From Ophiothrix spiculata (lineage: Eukaryota > Echinodermata > Ophiuroidea > Amphilepidida > Ophiotrichidae), in the NCBI GenBank assembly GCA_000969725.1, contig JXSR01S061213.1: 29,134 nt of DNA; one strand, written 5' to 3'. Position 1 is the stretch's first letter. Every line of letters begins with the position of its first letter. Below, piece after piece: positions 10,009 through 20,411 of the stretch. The notes beneath the pieces are model-generated. The model was given only the letters and a program-made list of their open reading frames with translations. It made no database searches and had not been told where the DNA came from. The position numbers and the translations under genes were made by a program.

Positions 10009-10030
10009 TCAATTATAAATATGGTCTATA

Positions 10031-10239
10031 CTTAAGTGAACCCACTGGGCAAACTACCCTTGACACACAATAGAGTAAGAGTCCACAAACAGTTTGATTT
10101 TTCTTACTGCCTTTATTAATTCCCCAAAGTTGCAAAAAAACAACATCTTTTAAAAACCTAGTTCATAATCATGCAAAATAAGTACAATTTAAAATAACAC
10201 ACCAATCAAAAACTAAACATTTAAAAATAATATTAACAT
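10031..10239. other. Non-coding stretch before the gap
   Basis: AT-rich sequence between the composite element and the N run. Nothing recognisable. Confidence 0.5.
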
Positions 10240-10289
10240 NNNNNNNNNNNNNNNNNNNNNNNNNNNNNNNNNNNNNNNNNNNNNNNNNN
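10240..10289. other. Assembly gap (50 N)
   Basis: A run of exactly 50 unknown bases. The round length suggests a scaffolding placeholder, so the true gap size is unknown. Confidence 0.98.
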
Positions 10290-10317
10290 TAAAACTATAT
10301 CCATTATTACATAGTTG

Positions 10318-10417
10318 AATTGATGTAAATGTAACTGGTCAGATATCAAATTACACTTGATTCGTAATTAGAAAATAGCTTTTAAAGTTAAATGTTTTAC
10401 AATAAAATGGTCATATT
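10318..10417 (+). repeat. 100-bp exact direct duplication, copy 1
   Basis: Identical over 100 bases to 11813-11912 (offset 1495). The match continues weakly upstream (aaactatatccatt shared) with a small indel and stops abruptly at 10418. It starts 28 bases after the N gap. Confidence 0.92.
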
Positions 10418-10877
10418 CGTAACCCGACTGACCCTATTTTTACCACCGACCCTAAATATTTTTTTTTTGAGCACGGTAAAAAACCTCCAAATCCCAAATT
10501 TGATGGGAATCGATTCATGGGGGCCTAAGATATGGCTTGCAGGACATTCAAAATGACAAATGAAAGATGTGTTACAAAAAAGTGAAGATGAAGATTTTGT
10601 AGTCTTGTATGTGAAACATACACTTAAAAAATAAAATAAAAAAATAACTGACCTACCTACTCTATGTTACGCCAATCAAACAATTACAATTTTTAGGCCT
10701 TACATGTGATGAGCGTAATGAAAAAACATTATAGTGATAAGCAATAAAACTTAAAGTGCAGAATTTCCAAATATAAACAACTTTGTTAGTATTCTGACAT
10801 ATTCTGTCAAATTCTGCAACCCAATTTGAAAACCATCTCAACTCCACAGAGCAACAGTTTGAGAACTCCTAGCTATA
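10418..10877. other. Non-coding stretch
   Basis: Includes a 'gaccctatttttaccaccgaccc' block (10430-10452) and a T9 run. The minus-strand frame at 10662-10847 shows no recognisable family and is treated as chance. Confidence 0.45.
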
Positions 10878-11228
10878 CTCTATAAACCTTGAATCAGACT
10901 GTCACAAGATCCATAGTATATCCCTTGTATCCAACATTGTACACTGGTGCTTTTGTGTTGTGTAAGAAACTAGCAATGATTGATTAAGACCAAATCACTG
11001 AGTATTAATATATTTTGTGCATGTATCTTTCATGATTTTGGTATTTTTAAAAGCTAATTTTCTTGCTGCCACATGGAAAAACATTGAACATAAGATCATT
11101 TAAATAGTCAGCAATATTGCATACAAGGTTATGATTTGAAACATACAGGCTAATTTACTTCTTCGTATGGTCATATTGGTTCATGTGCGTTAATCAGGTG
11201 CTTACTGTATACTTCAAGGCTTATAGAG
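10878..11228. mobile_element. Inverted-repeat family 'CTCTATAAACCTTGAA', copy 1 (351 bp)
   Basis: The left end ctctataaaccttgaa pairs with the right end ttcaaggcttatagag. TA lies directly outside both ends (10876-10877 and 11229-11230). The interior shares long stretches with 14749-15121, for example gattgattaagaccaaatca, then ctg(a/t)gtattaatat and tcatattggtt(c/t)atgtgcg. Non-autonomous, Tc1/mariner-like by its TA flanks. Confidence 0.82.
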
Positions 11229-11812
11229 TATGTGTGATAGGGCTAAGCCATGATCAATGATGGTTCTTTTTAGCTGATAAAGTGATATAAACATAAAATT
11301 ACTTGTGATCAAATATACCATACAACCCTATCATAAGCTGGCAAATTTCCCGTGTTCTAAAAGATAAATTCCGTGTTCTTTCGTAATACAAATATCATTT
11401 GCATTTTCATGTCAATCGGTTGTCTATAGGTGGCGATTGTAACAGGGATTCTAAAGATATATATATTTCCATTGTCACATGAATTTCAGTCATGTATGAT
11501 GGTATGTTTATTTGTTGTTTTGCTTTGTTTTGTGTTTAATAGTTTTTGTTTTGTGTTGTTTAATAGTTGAAAAATCATATTCAATTTTATTGTTTATGTG
11601 AAAACTGCTTTTTCTGTGAATTTCTGTTTTCTTCATTTCAGTTGTTCTGTTCCATTTTCCTGTATCGTGGAAAACTTTGGAGCTTACCCTATTACACACA
11701 TCAGATTTGGGTTTCAAGACAAATATTGTTAACAATGTTCCATTACAGCAAATGAATGTGGCAGTGTAAAAACCTGTTTCACTTAGGCTATCAAACTATA
11801 TCCATTTAGTTT
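11229..11812. other. Non-coding stretch
   Basis: AT-rich, with a low-complexity 'ttttgtttt' zone at about 11510-11570. Opposite-strand frames at 11508-11755 arise from this and carry no family signal. Confidence 0.45.
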
Positions 11813-11912
11813 AATTGATGTAAATGTAACTGGTCAGATATCAAATTACACTTGATTCGTAATTAGAAAATAGCTTTTAAAGTTAAATGTTTTACAATAA
11901 AATGGTCATATT
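11813..11912 (+). repeat. 100-bp exact direct duplication, copy 2
   Basis: Identical to 10318-10417. The upstream flank contains the same aaactatatccatt but lacks about seven bases present in copy 1. The downstream flanks are unrelated. Confidence 0.92.
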
Positions 11913-12846
11913 GAACTTTTTGAAAATTTAAAATCTAAATGGCACTTCTTTGGTCGTTGATGCACTTATGTGGTGCTATTTAACATTTGATTAAGAGTTG
12001 TTAAAAGTTGTTCAAAGAAGTATTTTAAAAACATTGTTCAGTGATTTTATTTATGAAATATAGGCTAAATCTTAATATATATCTTAATATATCTTACACC
12101 ACATATAATATCATTTGAGAGGCATAGTTTTTTACAAAGTTTTGAACAATATCAACTTCACAAATATAAAGGAACTTGTAGTGCATATGTATACCGTCAT
12201 GGCAAAATGGTACAGTTGTCGGCCTAAACTTGTCTGTATTCGTGTGAATTCCATTAAAGGCCTCTCTGCACACAAGGACATTTTGTAGGAAACTTGCCTG
12301 AAGAACCATTTCAAGAACCACTGACCCAAGACTGAAGGTCATGCAGTGTGCAATTCAAATTTATGATGCAAGGCAGCTATTGCAGATACGACTTTCTTGC
12401 ACTCAGATGACAAAGTATCATGCTAAGTGCCACACAATTCAAAATAAATGGACATACATACAATTTGAGAATCAATTTTACAATACAACATTGGAAGCTC
12501 ATTGTTTACTAAGGAACAGTTTGTCAAGAGCCCAATCAAATCATCAATGTATCTAAATCCAAATTGCAAAAAATCTTGACCCTGCCAATCTCACACACCA
12601 ATTCAACTTAGCCTTTGAGAAAGTACATACTTGCAAATCTTCGAATGATTTATTAAGAATGATGTTATGTTATTGTTAGCAAACTATTGTACTTTGTGTT
12701 ACAAAATACATTAGTTGGAGAATCAAATTCTGAATCGGCCAATTTGAAGCTAAGTAAGATGTGTGGATCAGTTATGCACATTGGTTGCATTGATATGTTT
12801 AAAATAGACACTGTTCAGAAAGTAAACCAAAGCAATTATGCAACGG
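11913..12846. other. Non-coding stretch
   Basis: No repeat or exon recognised. The overlapping minus-strand frames at 12094-12342 (82 codons in the longest) have no motif I recognise, and they overlap in two frames, which argues against coding. Confidence 0.4.
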
Positions 12847-13081
12847 CAGGCACTGTCTTTTGAGGCATAGTGAGAGTGATCAATCGCCATCACTCTCCTT
12901 AAATGAAGCTGAGGAGAGCTATTTATCACTCACCCACCTTTGTCATAAACAATTGCAAGGCAGAATATGAATGATACAATTCCTTGCAAATTATGTCAAA
13001 TCAGTCTCCCACAGCTCACCTAAAAAATCTGGAGGAGAGTGATTTGCAGATCGCCTGGCATTTTTCAAAAGACAGTCCCTG
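12847..13081. mobile_element. Inverted-repeat element, 235 bp
   Basis: Termini caggcactgtcttttga and, reverse-complemented from the right end, cagggactgtcttttga differ at one of 17 bases. The flanks are caacgg on the left and caacag on the right, a possible target duplication with one difference. Inner sequence shows further loose symmetry (cactctcctta...gctgaggagag against cctaaaaaatctggaggagagtg). Confidence 0.75.
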
Positions 13082-13926
13082 CAACAGGACTTTATAAAAC
13101 ACATTGCCAAATTGAATGAGGGAAATCAAGATTATCATTACCTTAGACAATCCAAATTGTGTTACAGCTTGCATCACAGCTTTACAATGACCAATAAATA
13201 TGGATTTTTACAAATCATCATTCTTGATTTTGCCCATCCCTAGTTCAGAGGAACACCTACATGCATCATACCAATTCACAAATATTATTTATCAAACATT
13301 TGACATATAAATACCTTTTCAAGATCAAATATAATATTTTGTACAAAAAAACCCCATAAATTATTCTGAAAATTCATTTTCAAATAATAATTGTTAGTTT
13401 GTTTGTTTGTAAACATAAAGTATTAACATCTTCATTAGCATATTCATGCACAAACTTCATTTTTAATTGGCAACTATTTTCAAAAATATACAGATCCAAA
13501 TATATGGATCTTTATTTTTGACTCTACACAAAATTGGCAATGTAACTAGTTAAACAAAATTTAATATTGAGTGAAATAAAATAGAACTCAATCTAAAATT
13601 TGGGTCTAAAATGTTGTTCAAATCTTTTCCTCTACTGCCTTTTACTCCACCACACAAGTAACTATGGATACATCAAAAGTAATAGGATTTGAAAAAAGTA
13701 CACTAATATTGTCACAATTGGAAAACCAGTTCAAGATGTCCATTTTGTATCAAACATGCATTTATACAATTTCACAAAAAACTTGAAATTCACATCATAT
13801 GTGGGTATACAAAATAGACCAGACATTCAAGACATTTTGTCATTTACATATACAATACCAAGTTCATATTTTTTAAATTTTCACATATTTTGCTATCAAA
13901 ATAATAAATATAAGATTTACATTTTA
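13082..13926. other. Non-coding stretch, very AT-rich
   Basis: No exon, RNA or structured repeat seen. The plus-strand frame 13756-13953 runs into the next element and is not supported. Confidence 0.45.
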
Positions 13927-14096
13927 CCTGGGGCTGATTTCACTAACATTTAGCGATGGCCGTTAAGTAACCCCGTTTTGATCGCTAAATCCAAAAATAA
14001 TAGCGGGTATTTTAACAATTTAGCGATCATTTTGTAGTTTAACTATCAAAACAGGGTTAGCAACCATCGCTAAATGTTAGCGAACTCGGCCCCTGG
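13927..14096. mobile_element. Inverted-repeat element, 170 bp
   Basis: The left arm reads cctggggctgatttcactaa then catttagcgatgg. The reverse complement of the right arm reads ccaggggccgagttcgctaa then catttagcgatgg. The symmetry continues inward through 'gttttgat(c/a)g(c/t)taaa'. This is a nearly complete foldback with a short loop, typical of a MITE. Confidence 0.85.
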
Positions 14097-14360
14097 AGTT
14101 TTTTTACAAGTCAGAGTGACTAAAACATTGCAGGGAAATTATTTATAGGCCAAACAATAATTTATTGGACAGTGTAATCAAAATTCCAGAGTGCAGGGCT
14201 CCATTGTCTTTAAATGCAACCCCATCCTGGATTTTCATTTACATTGTCCAGTAAATTTTTGTTTTGCCTATCTGATATGTGTTATCGTGGTGACAATAAG
14301 ACTTTGTGTCTCAAATTTTTGACCCCCCCCCAAAAAAAGGGCATCTTTAAAGAAAAAAAA

Positions 14361-14568
14361 AGATATTTGCAATGCATTATGGTATGCCTCTATCTGATGT
14401 CGCCATATGGCATGGTTGCACACGTTGCATGCCAAGATATTTGCAATGCATTATGGTATGCCTTTATCTGATGTTGCCGTATGGCATGGTTGCACACATT
14501 GCATGCCAAGATATTTGCAATGCATTATGGTGTGCCTTGATTTGATGTCACCATATGGCATGGTTGCC
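14361..14568 (+). repeat. 74-bp tandem repeat, about 2.8 copies
   Basis: Units at 14361-14434, 14435-14508 and 14509-14568 (partial) begin agatatttgcaatgcattat and contain ccatatggcatggttgc. Copies differ at a few positions each. Because 74 is not a multiple of three, the frames across it (14214-14471, 14407-14619) switch register and are not a repeated protein. Confidence 0.95.
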
Positions 14569-14748
14569 AGACTCGGTTGCATAACTTTGTGTCATGCCTG
14601 TGCCAGCTTGCCAACCTAGCAAAATATATCATGCAAGGGCTTTGCTTACCATCACTGAAGATTGATCAGATTGCATGATTTATCTTTATCTATAAACAAA
14701 TTGGTTTGGTGCCAGACCATCTGCCATCATTGTATCATCAATTTTAAT

Positions 14749-15121
14749 CTCTATAAACCTTGAAGTATGCAACAAGCAATCAGACTCTGTTACCAGATCC
14801 ATAACACACCCCTTGTACTTTGACATTGTGAACTGATGGTTTTGTATTGTGCAAGAGACTATATTGATTAGGATTGATTAAGACCAAATCACTGTGTATT
14901 AATATTTTTTACATGAATTGTTCATGATATTGGTATTATTTTGGGCTAATTCTGTTGCTAACACATTGACAAACATTAAATATATAAGTTCATCGAAAGT
15001 TTAGCAAGATTTGGTACGTTATTATGATTTGAGAAATACAGACTACTTTATTTCACTGTACAGTCATATTGGTTTATGTGCGATAATAGGCTGCCTGTTG
15101 CATACTTCAAGATTTATAGAG
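14749..15121. mobile_element. Inverted-repeat family 'CTCTATAAACCTTGAA', copy 2 (373 bp)
   Basis: The left end ctctataaaccttgaagtat gcaa pairs with the right end ttgcatacttcaagatttat agag. These termini are better preserved than those of copy 1 at 10878-11228. Interior similarity to copy 1 runs the whole length, with small indels. TA follows the right end. The left flank is AT, so the duplication is imperfect here. Confidence 0.85.
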
Positions 15122-15350
15122 TATAATCTGAGAGATAATTCCCTTGGACTGATTGTTATTAGTTTATAATGTATGGACTCTGAAGCTGATTTGGAGAATA
15201 GTTATTTGAGCATACAATCTTGATTCTTTCCGTCGGAAGAGAAACAAGACAAGCCGGAAAATTGACTACCTTGTTGTTTTAATCATGGTGACATCAATGT
15301 CACTTGGAAGTATAACAAGCAATAAATGTAATATGCCATACTTCACATTT

Positions 15351-15416
15351 TACACCACATGACCCCACAAGAAGTGACATAATGACATTACACCACGACT
15401 CCACAATAAGTGACAT
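15351..15416 (+). repeat. Degenerate tandem duplication
   Basis: Two units, 15351-15388 and 15389-15416, share tacaccac...ccacaa(g/t)aagtgacat. The second unit lacks about ten bases. The minus-strand frame here (15300-15506) is built from this repeat. Confidence 0.6.
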
Positions 15417-15891
15417 TACAACAAATATCAGGCTGCTGACATGACAGAAACTCGAAAACCTTTTCTGGGGAGGAACACAATCATGTACCAAGAGGCAAGC
15501 ATGCATTACCAGTCAAAAAACTTCCTACGAACAACAAAGATCAATTCTGAAATCTTAACTCTGACCATCGACAGCTTTGCCTGGCTAGCATTTACTAATT
15601 GAGGGCACTATGTCAACAATGACAAAGACATGAATGATGAATGACTTTCATGGATCAAAGTGAAGGTTTTGATGCATTTTCTCAAAGCCCTGTAAATTTC
15701 GTGCCTCAATCATGCTTCTTTCAATAAGTGTGGCAAAATTGTTGCAAATTACTAGAAACAAATTCCTATGGGCTTCTTTTATTAAGAATGAAACTCTTGG
15801 TATAAAAATGAAAATAAATTAAAAGTCAGGCCAATGTCAAATGTAGTTTAGGGTATATTTGAAAATTATTTTGTCATATATGTTTCAGTCC

Positions 15892-15923
15892 GGGGAGGGT
15901 GGGGGGGGGGTGTCGGGAGAAGG
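15892..15923 (+). other. G-rich tract with quadruplex potential
   Basis: GGGG-A-GGG-T-G10-TGTC-GGG provides four or more runs of three Gs with loops of one to four bases, which fits the usual G-quadruplex pattern. Surrounding DNA is AT-rich, and no promoter or gene is evident beside it. Confidence 0.7.
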
Positions 15924-16282
15924 GTCAAGTAGACGTCTTCAGGACTACATGAAACATTGGCAAGAAGTTGGAGAATCACACAGTATATGAGTCCCATCGT
16001 AAAATATAAAATAACTCATCAACATGACCCTGTTGTATGTTATATACAAAATTCACCAGTATACCCTACAATTCATTATATATATACACATACATACCAC
16101 ATATTAACTAAATATACAAGATAAAACATTATACAATGATCGTAGTCATTTCAATAAACTATGCTGTCATCATTTGTACAGTGGAAGATCTGACTTCAAT
16201 TTAACTTTTAAAGCTCTTTTTTAAGTTCATCATAAGGCAACAGACAAGCGGAAAGACATCGAGGTGTATCTATCTCTAGTGA

Positions 16283-16348
16283 TCTCAATTGATGTAGAAA
16301 TTCCTGTGTATGCAATCTCAATTGATGTAGAAATTCCTGTGAATGCAA
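16283..16348 (+). repeat. 33-bp tandem duplication
   Basis: Two adjacent 33-base units starting tctcaattgatgtagaaatt differ at a single base (gtgtatg against gtgaatg). This is a recent duplication next to the left end of the following element. Confidence 0.95.
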
Positions 16349-16364
16349 TTGCAATAACAGACTT

Positions 16365-17112
16365 GGGGCCATATTCATAAAACTCCCTTACACTAAGTAC
16401 AATTTTTACGTAGCACTTAAACTTAAGTGTTACACTTACACTTAAAGGAGCTTGGTCCGACTTTCTAAAATTTAGTTTTCAATATCATATGAAAGATGAT
16501 CACTAAATGGTGTAAGTTTCAAAGTTCAGGGGAAATCTGTCAAACCGTTTTGATTTTATGGGCAATTTTGTATTTCAAAGCTGCCTATATGTCACTGTAT
16601 AAATTAATTATGGTAACCATAATTAGACACATTTTCATGCATATCTCCAAAACGGTACATAGCTGAGCCGTGAAATTTCACATGGGTTATGAGAAAAATA
16701 TGGCCAATATTTTAGTACCAAAATCTCAAAAAGTTTGAAAAAAAGTTGAAGCAATCCGACCATGCTCTTTTAAGTAATTCTCTTAACTTAGCTCAATTTC
16801 TGTTTTATTGCAGCATGTCATTTTCGTTCTTTTTACATGTAATTTTAAGTGCACAAATGCTAACTATAATTTGTAAAAATTATTTCCAAGTATTGAACTG
16901 ACTCTCAAAAGTCACACTTGAAGTGTTTTCTTCTATTAAAGAGCAATTTTTGTAAAATATATGTGACTTAAGGACAACTTTTAAGGGTGCTCCAACGTCC
17001 CCTTTAAAAGTTGCCCTTAAACTGATAAGAGTAAAGGGGTTCCCTTAAATATCAGCACATTCAAGGGAAACACTTAAAAAGTTGCACTTAAGTCTGTTTT
17101 ATGAATACAGCC
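16365..17112. mobile_element. Inverted-repeat family 'GGGGCCATATTCAT', copy 1, interrupted
   Basis: The left end ggggccatattcataaaac pairs with the right end gttttatgaatacagcc. Its terminal sequences are shared with copy 2 at 17116-17338 (cataaaactc(c/t)ctta, aagttgcacttaagt). The interior is rich in cttaa/ttaag units. It is split by the TTAA-flanked element at 16442-16773, so the uninterrupted element would be about 420 bp. Confidence 0.8.
16442..16773. mobile_element. TTAA-flanked inverted-repeat element (piggyBac-like), nested
   Basis: TTAA at 16442-16445 and 16770-16773 flanks ends aggagcttggtccgac and, reverse-complemented, aagagcatggtcggat. A TTAA duplication with short inverted ends is the hallmark of piggyBac-type transposition. 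No transposase frame is present, so it is non-autonomous. It sits inside copy 1 of the ggggcc family, giving relative insertion order. Confidence 0.8.
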
Positions 17113-17115
17113 ACA

Positions 17116-17338
17116 GGGGTCGTATTCATAAAACTCTCTTATACCTAAGTGCAATTTTCACATTAAAGTGTAAGTGTAGCAGTTGTAAAAGTTTCCCTTA
17201 AAATTACAAGAGTTAAGGGATTCACTTAAATATTTGTTCATTTTTAGTGTAACCCTAAGAGAATTGTCTTAAAATTCAGCAGATTTAAAGGAATCACATT
17301 AAAAGTTGCACTTAAGTGTGCTTTATGAATACGGCCCC
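17116..17338. mobile_element. Inverted-repeat family 'GGGGCCATATTCAT', copy 2 (223 bp)
   Basis: The left end ggggtcgtattcataaaac and the right end ctttatgaatacggcccc are complementary. It begins three bases after copy 1 ends, in a head-to-tail pair. The 3' portion aagttgcacttaagt...tttatgaatac matches copy 1 closely. Confidence 0.85.
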
Positions 17339-18025
17339 GAGTCTCAAGAGTTTTTCTGAAACTCTTGAATGTCAAAGCATTTTCTTCCTGAATACAAAAA
17401 ACCCATTGTGAATATCCAAACTAACGGGCCGCATTTACAGCCTTGTTCGCTCTTCAGGAACCACAAGGCATATGTCACAAAAGTTTCTACAATGTTTCAA
17501 CAGCTCTAACCAAGTTCCCAACTCAAGTCATTTAAAGTGCATCGATAGACTAACTAATTCATCATCATTGACATGTACACTAAAAGTTTCTCTAATATAT
17601 CAATGCATTACTTATGTCATTTTCAATTTTTTTTTTCAAAAAAAAAAGTATATTCAGTCATTCAAAATGACATCAAACACGTCACACAGAAGAAAAACAA
17701 TTTCAAGCATGACATAATATGCTACATCAAATACCATATGGCTTGGCTTTGAAAAACATATGTATGGAACTGATACGTATCATTATATAGACCCCTTCTT
17801 AGTTAGAGCTGTTTAAATTGAAACCCACTTAGAGATCAATGCTAGTAAACCAAATCCATTGGTCAACTTTAAGTCAACTACAACTCTTCATAGAAAAACA
17901 GCTACATCTAATATGAAAAGATTATTTTCAAACTATTCATTTTCAGAGAAAGTATTCTGTGGAAACCACGGGCTATAGGGGACCCCAAGTGTTAACCAAT
18001 TTTGGACATTGGTAACTTGGTGTCG
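17339..18025. other. Non-coding stretch
   Basis: No repeat or exon recognised apart from poly-T/poly-A at about 17628-17648. The frame at 17472-17717 runs through that homopolymer and shows no family signal. Confidence 0.45.
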
Positions 18026-18109
18026 CTAGTCCATCTAGATGGACCTCATAAGCGAGCACCGTAGGCGCATGCTTCGCATTTGCTTGCGAGGTCCATCTAG
18101 ATGGACTAG
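18026..18109. repeat. Perfect 22-bp inverted repeat with internally palindromic arms
   Basis: Arm 18026-18047 (ctagtccatctagatggacc plus tc) is an exact reverse complement of 18088-18109. Each arm also contains its own palindrome, tccatctagatgga. The 40-base loop is CpG-rich and includes 'aagcgagcaccgtaggcgca'. The flanks show no clear target duplication. Confidence 0.93.
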
Positions 18110-19237
18110 GTGTTGCTGGCAGAAAATTATTGACAAGTTCATGACTCATCGCTACCAGGTGGGCTTTTAAGTTCTTGATGTAAAGGCCTCTCTCACTTAC
18201 TAGGAATCTTATTTTCTCTGACTAAAATAGTTTGAAATTTATGTTTCATATCTTGTATAGATATGTATGAATCTCTAATATATCTACTTTAATCTACTAT
18301 ATGCTATAATCACAGGAAACATTAGGCCCACAGCTAGGATTTTTGACAAAGGGAATATAAACCAAAATACACCTAACCATGTGGGCCTTGGCTGAAGGCC
18401 TGAGAAACATGCTACAATTGCTACAATGGTTGTCATTTTGATTTGAACAGAAGACTCAATTATTTTTGCACAATCTTTAGATACACTATATAGACACAAA
18501 TCTAAAAAATCATTAATTACAATGTTGACAATATACAGCTACAAATACCAAGAGTGAATCCACCAGGCTATTCAGTGTGCTATACACACCTCTGTGTCTG
18601 CTGGAGTACATATATCCAGTGCAACCTGATTATTTAATAACATACGTACTGTTAGAGCCCAATATTTACAGAAGAGTAGATACACCTTTGATGTATAGCA
18701 ATAATGATATTATGAAGGCTGTGTACTGAGTTAGTGAATGATTATGGAAACATGTGCTACATACTCAACCCACAGTGAATTGATAGAGTTGAAAATTTAC
18801 AATAATTACATAAAGAGATAGCAACACATTCAATATATGAGTGCAGACTCAGAGTGCACATCAACGTATAAATAGAGTCCAACATACACTGCTTTAGTCA
18901 TAGATATACATGTATCTCCATTACCAAAACAGTGTATGTTATTCATATGTTTGGGCTATATGGTGATGTGTGACGGAACTCTAAATCGATTAGTACTTCG
19001 ATTTAAATTTCAAAATATTCATGACTCGTAACATTAATTGCAGCTACTGTCTACATGCCATCATTGTCAGCCGCCAGTCCCCTAATTAACCTCATTCTTC
19101 TGTGCAATTAAGTACATATATATAGCAAGCTTTATACAGTCCAAGGACTACCTGGGATAGCAAATCAAATGTTACCACATCATGGATGGCGCACTCACAT
19201 ATGATAGTGACATACGAGTGCCACCAAGCACCTCAAT
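18110..19237. other. Non-coding stretch
   Basis: No exon recognised. The minus-strand frame 18284-18499 encodes a hydrophobic C-terminal half but has no recognisable family, splice support or neighbouring exon. The rest is AT-rich. Confidence 0.4.
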
Positions 19238-19560
19238 AGTAGGGGTCTTTCAGTGACAAAATTGGTCCAAAAAAGGGTCTTTTAGTAACAGGTGCAAAGA
19301 AATGGGGGGGGGGGTCTTTAGGCAAAATTAATAACAAACTAGGTCTTTCCAGGTCAAAATGGCTAACAAATTCACACAATTTCGACGAATTTAGCTTAAT
19401 TTTAGAAGATGGTTCTAAATTATGAAAATGGTGACAAAAGTTGTTTTAGTGACAAGGATTTTAAAAGTAGGGGTCATTGAGTGACAGTTGGTAAAAATAT
19501 AGGGTGGGTTTTTTTTCGGTGAGAGCGAGCGGAAAAAAGCGGGGTCTTTTTGGTCCCACA
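19238..19560 (+). repeat. Degenerate 'ggggtctttcagtgacaaaa' repeat block
   Basis: Variants start near 19238, 19274, 19311, 19341, 19463 and 19543. An 11-G run lies at 19304-19314, and a 'gagagcgagcggaaaaaagcgg' core is near 19520. This is probably an old expanded repeat with no coding content. Confidence 0.6.
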
Positions 19561-20411
19561 TGGTGCGCAACTCAAGTTAAGTGCCCCCAACATTTATAGG
19601 AGAATGCATATTGACAACATCCATCACCTGTGACTGAAAACATTGGACATCACAAAAATCTTTTCCACAATGCTTTTGTTTTCCTCAACTAATCAACATT
19701 ATATTTCATTTTTTTAAATTGACAAATATTACAAACAGAGTTTCCTTTGTAGTTAATTTTCTAAATATTTGAACAAACATTTCAACAAAATTCAAAAGAA
19801 GAGCGAAAATATCTCACCACAAATTATAATATAGCCAGAGTAAATGTCTGAAATTGTCATTACCTCAAATGATATGGGATTGGATAGCTTAGACTCTGAC
19901 ACATGGCAAAGGGGGGGGGGGGAATGCATTATATAAAGATTGTTCATTTGTTATCCTCCAATCTTTGGAATTGGTTTCAATAGACTACATGCCTTGTTAT
20001 CTTGCAGAAATCAGGCAAATCTATAGGTATTGCTTTGAAATATTGGAGTTTAAAATTTTGCAATGTTTTGAATAAAAATGCTTTGTCTTATGATTAACAG
20101 TGAATTATATTATACTCCAGGTCGCAATAACTCGTTTTAAAAATGTCAGAGACATGATAAGGCCTACAACATTTTTATTTGGAAAATATACATTTGGCAT
20201 TTCTGAACTCCCTTTCCAAGATGATTTTTTAATGAACAGAAAAATATTATTAATTCTTGCTTCACCTTCCTAATTTCCCCTTTTATTATTTTGTTTTTGT
20301 TAAAGCCCAAGAGTGGCCCTAGCCCCAATGATTACACTATATAGCTTAAATTAAAAGAACCATGATCGAAAGATTCAACACACAAAGGCAAGTTACTTTA
20401 AGCATATTTGT
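19561..20411. other. Non-coding stretch
   Basis: AT-rich, with a 12-G run at 19911-19922. No exon or structured repeat seen. Confidence 0.45.

Larger units (their letters stand above)
9582..10030. mobile_element. Composite inverted-repeat element with 26-bp perfect termini
   Basis: The terminal 26 bases (9582-9607) are an exact reverse complement of 10005-10030; the outer end reads tatagaccatatttataatt. Between them lie two separate foldback units placed side by side: a ggccgaaaccatag...ctatggtttcggcc unit (about 9608-9854) that encloses the element at 9622-9840, and a long hairpin at 9854-10008. The outer ends are flanked by TATA-like sequence, so a TA target duplication is possible. The plus-strand frame at 9808-10035 runs through hairpin sequence and is not a gene. 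Confidence 0.85.
15122..16282. other. Non-coding stretch with short repeats and a G-rich tract
   Basis: Contains the degenerate tandem at 15351-15416 and the G-rich tract at 15892-15923. From about 16000 it is an AT-rich zone with TA/TACA runs. No exon recognised. Confidence 0.45.

Noticed and set aside
14361..14568. CRISPR-like array
   Set aside because: Units are contiguous with no unique spacers, and the genome is eukaryotic.
14214..14619. Repeated peptide frames
   Set aside because: They are translations of a 74-bp tandem repeat that changes frame at each unit.
18284..18499. Minus-strand frame with a hydrophobic, membrane-like C-terminal half
   Set aside because: No family resemblance, no splice support and no neighbouring exon; AT-rich DNA readily produces hydrophobic frames.
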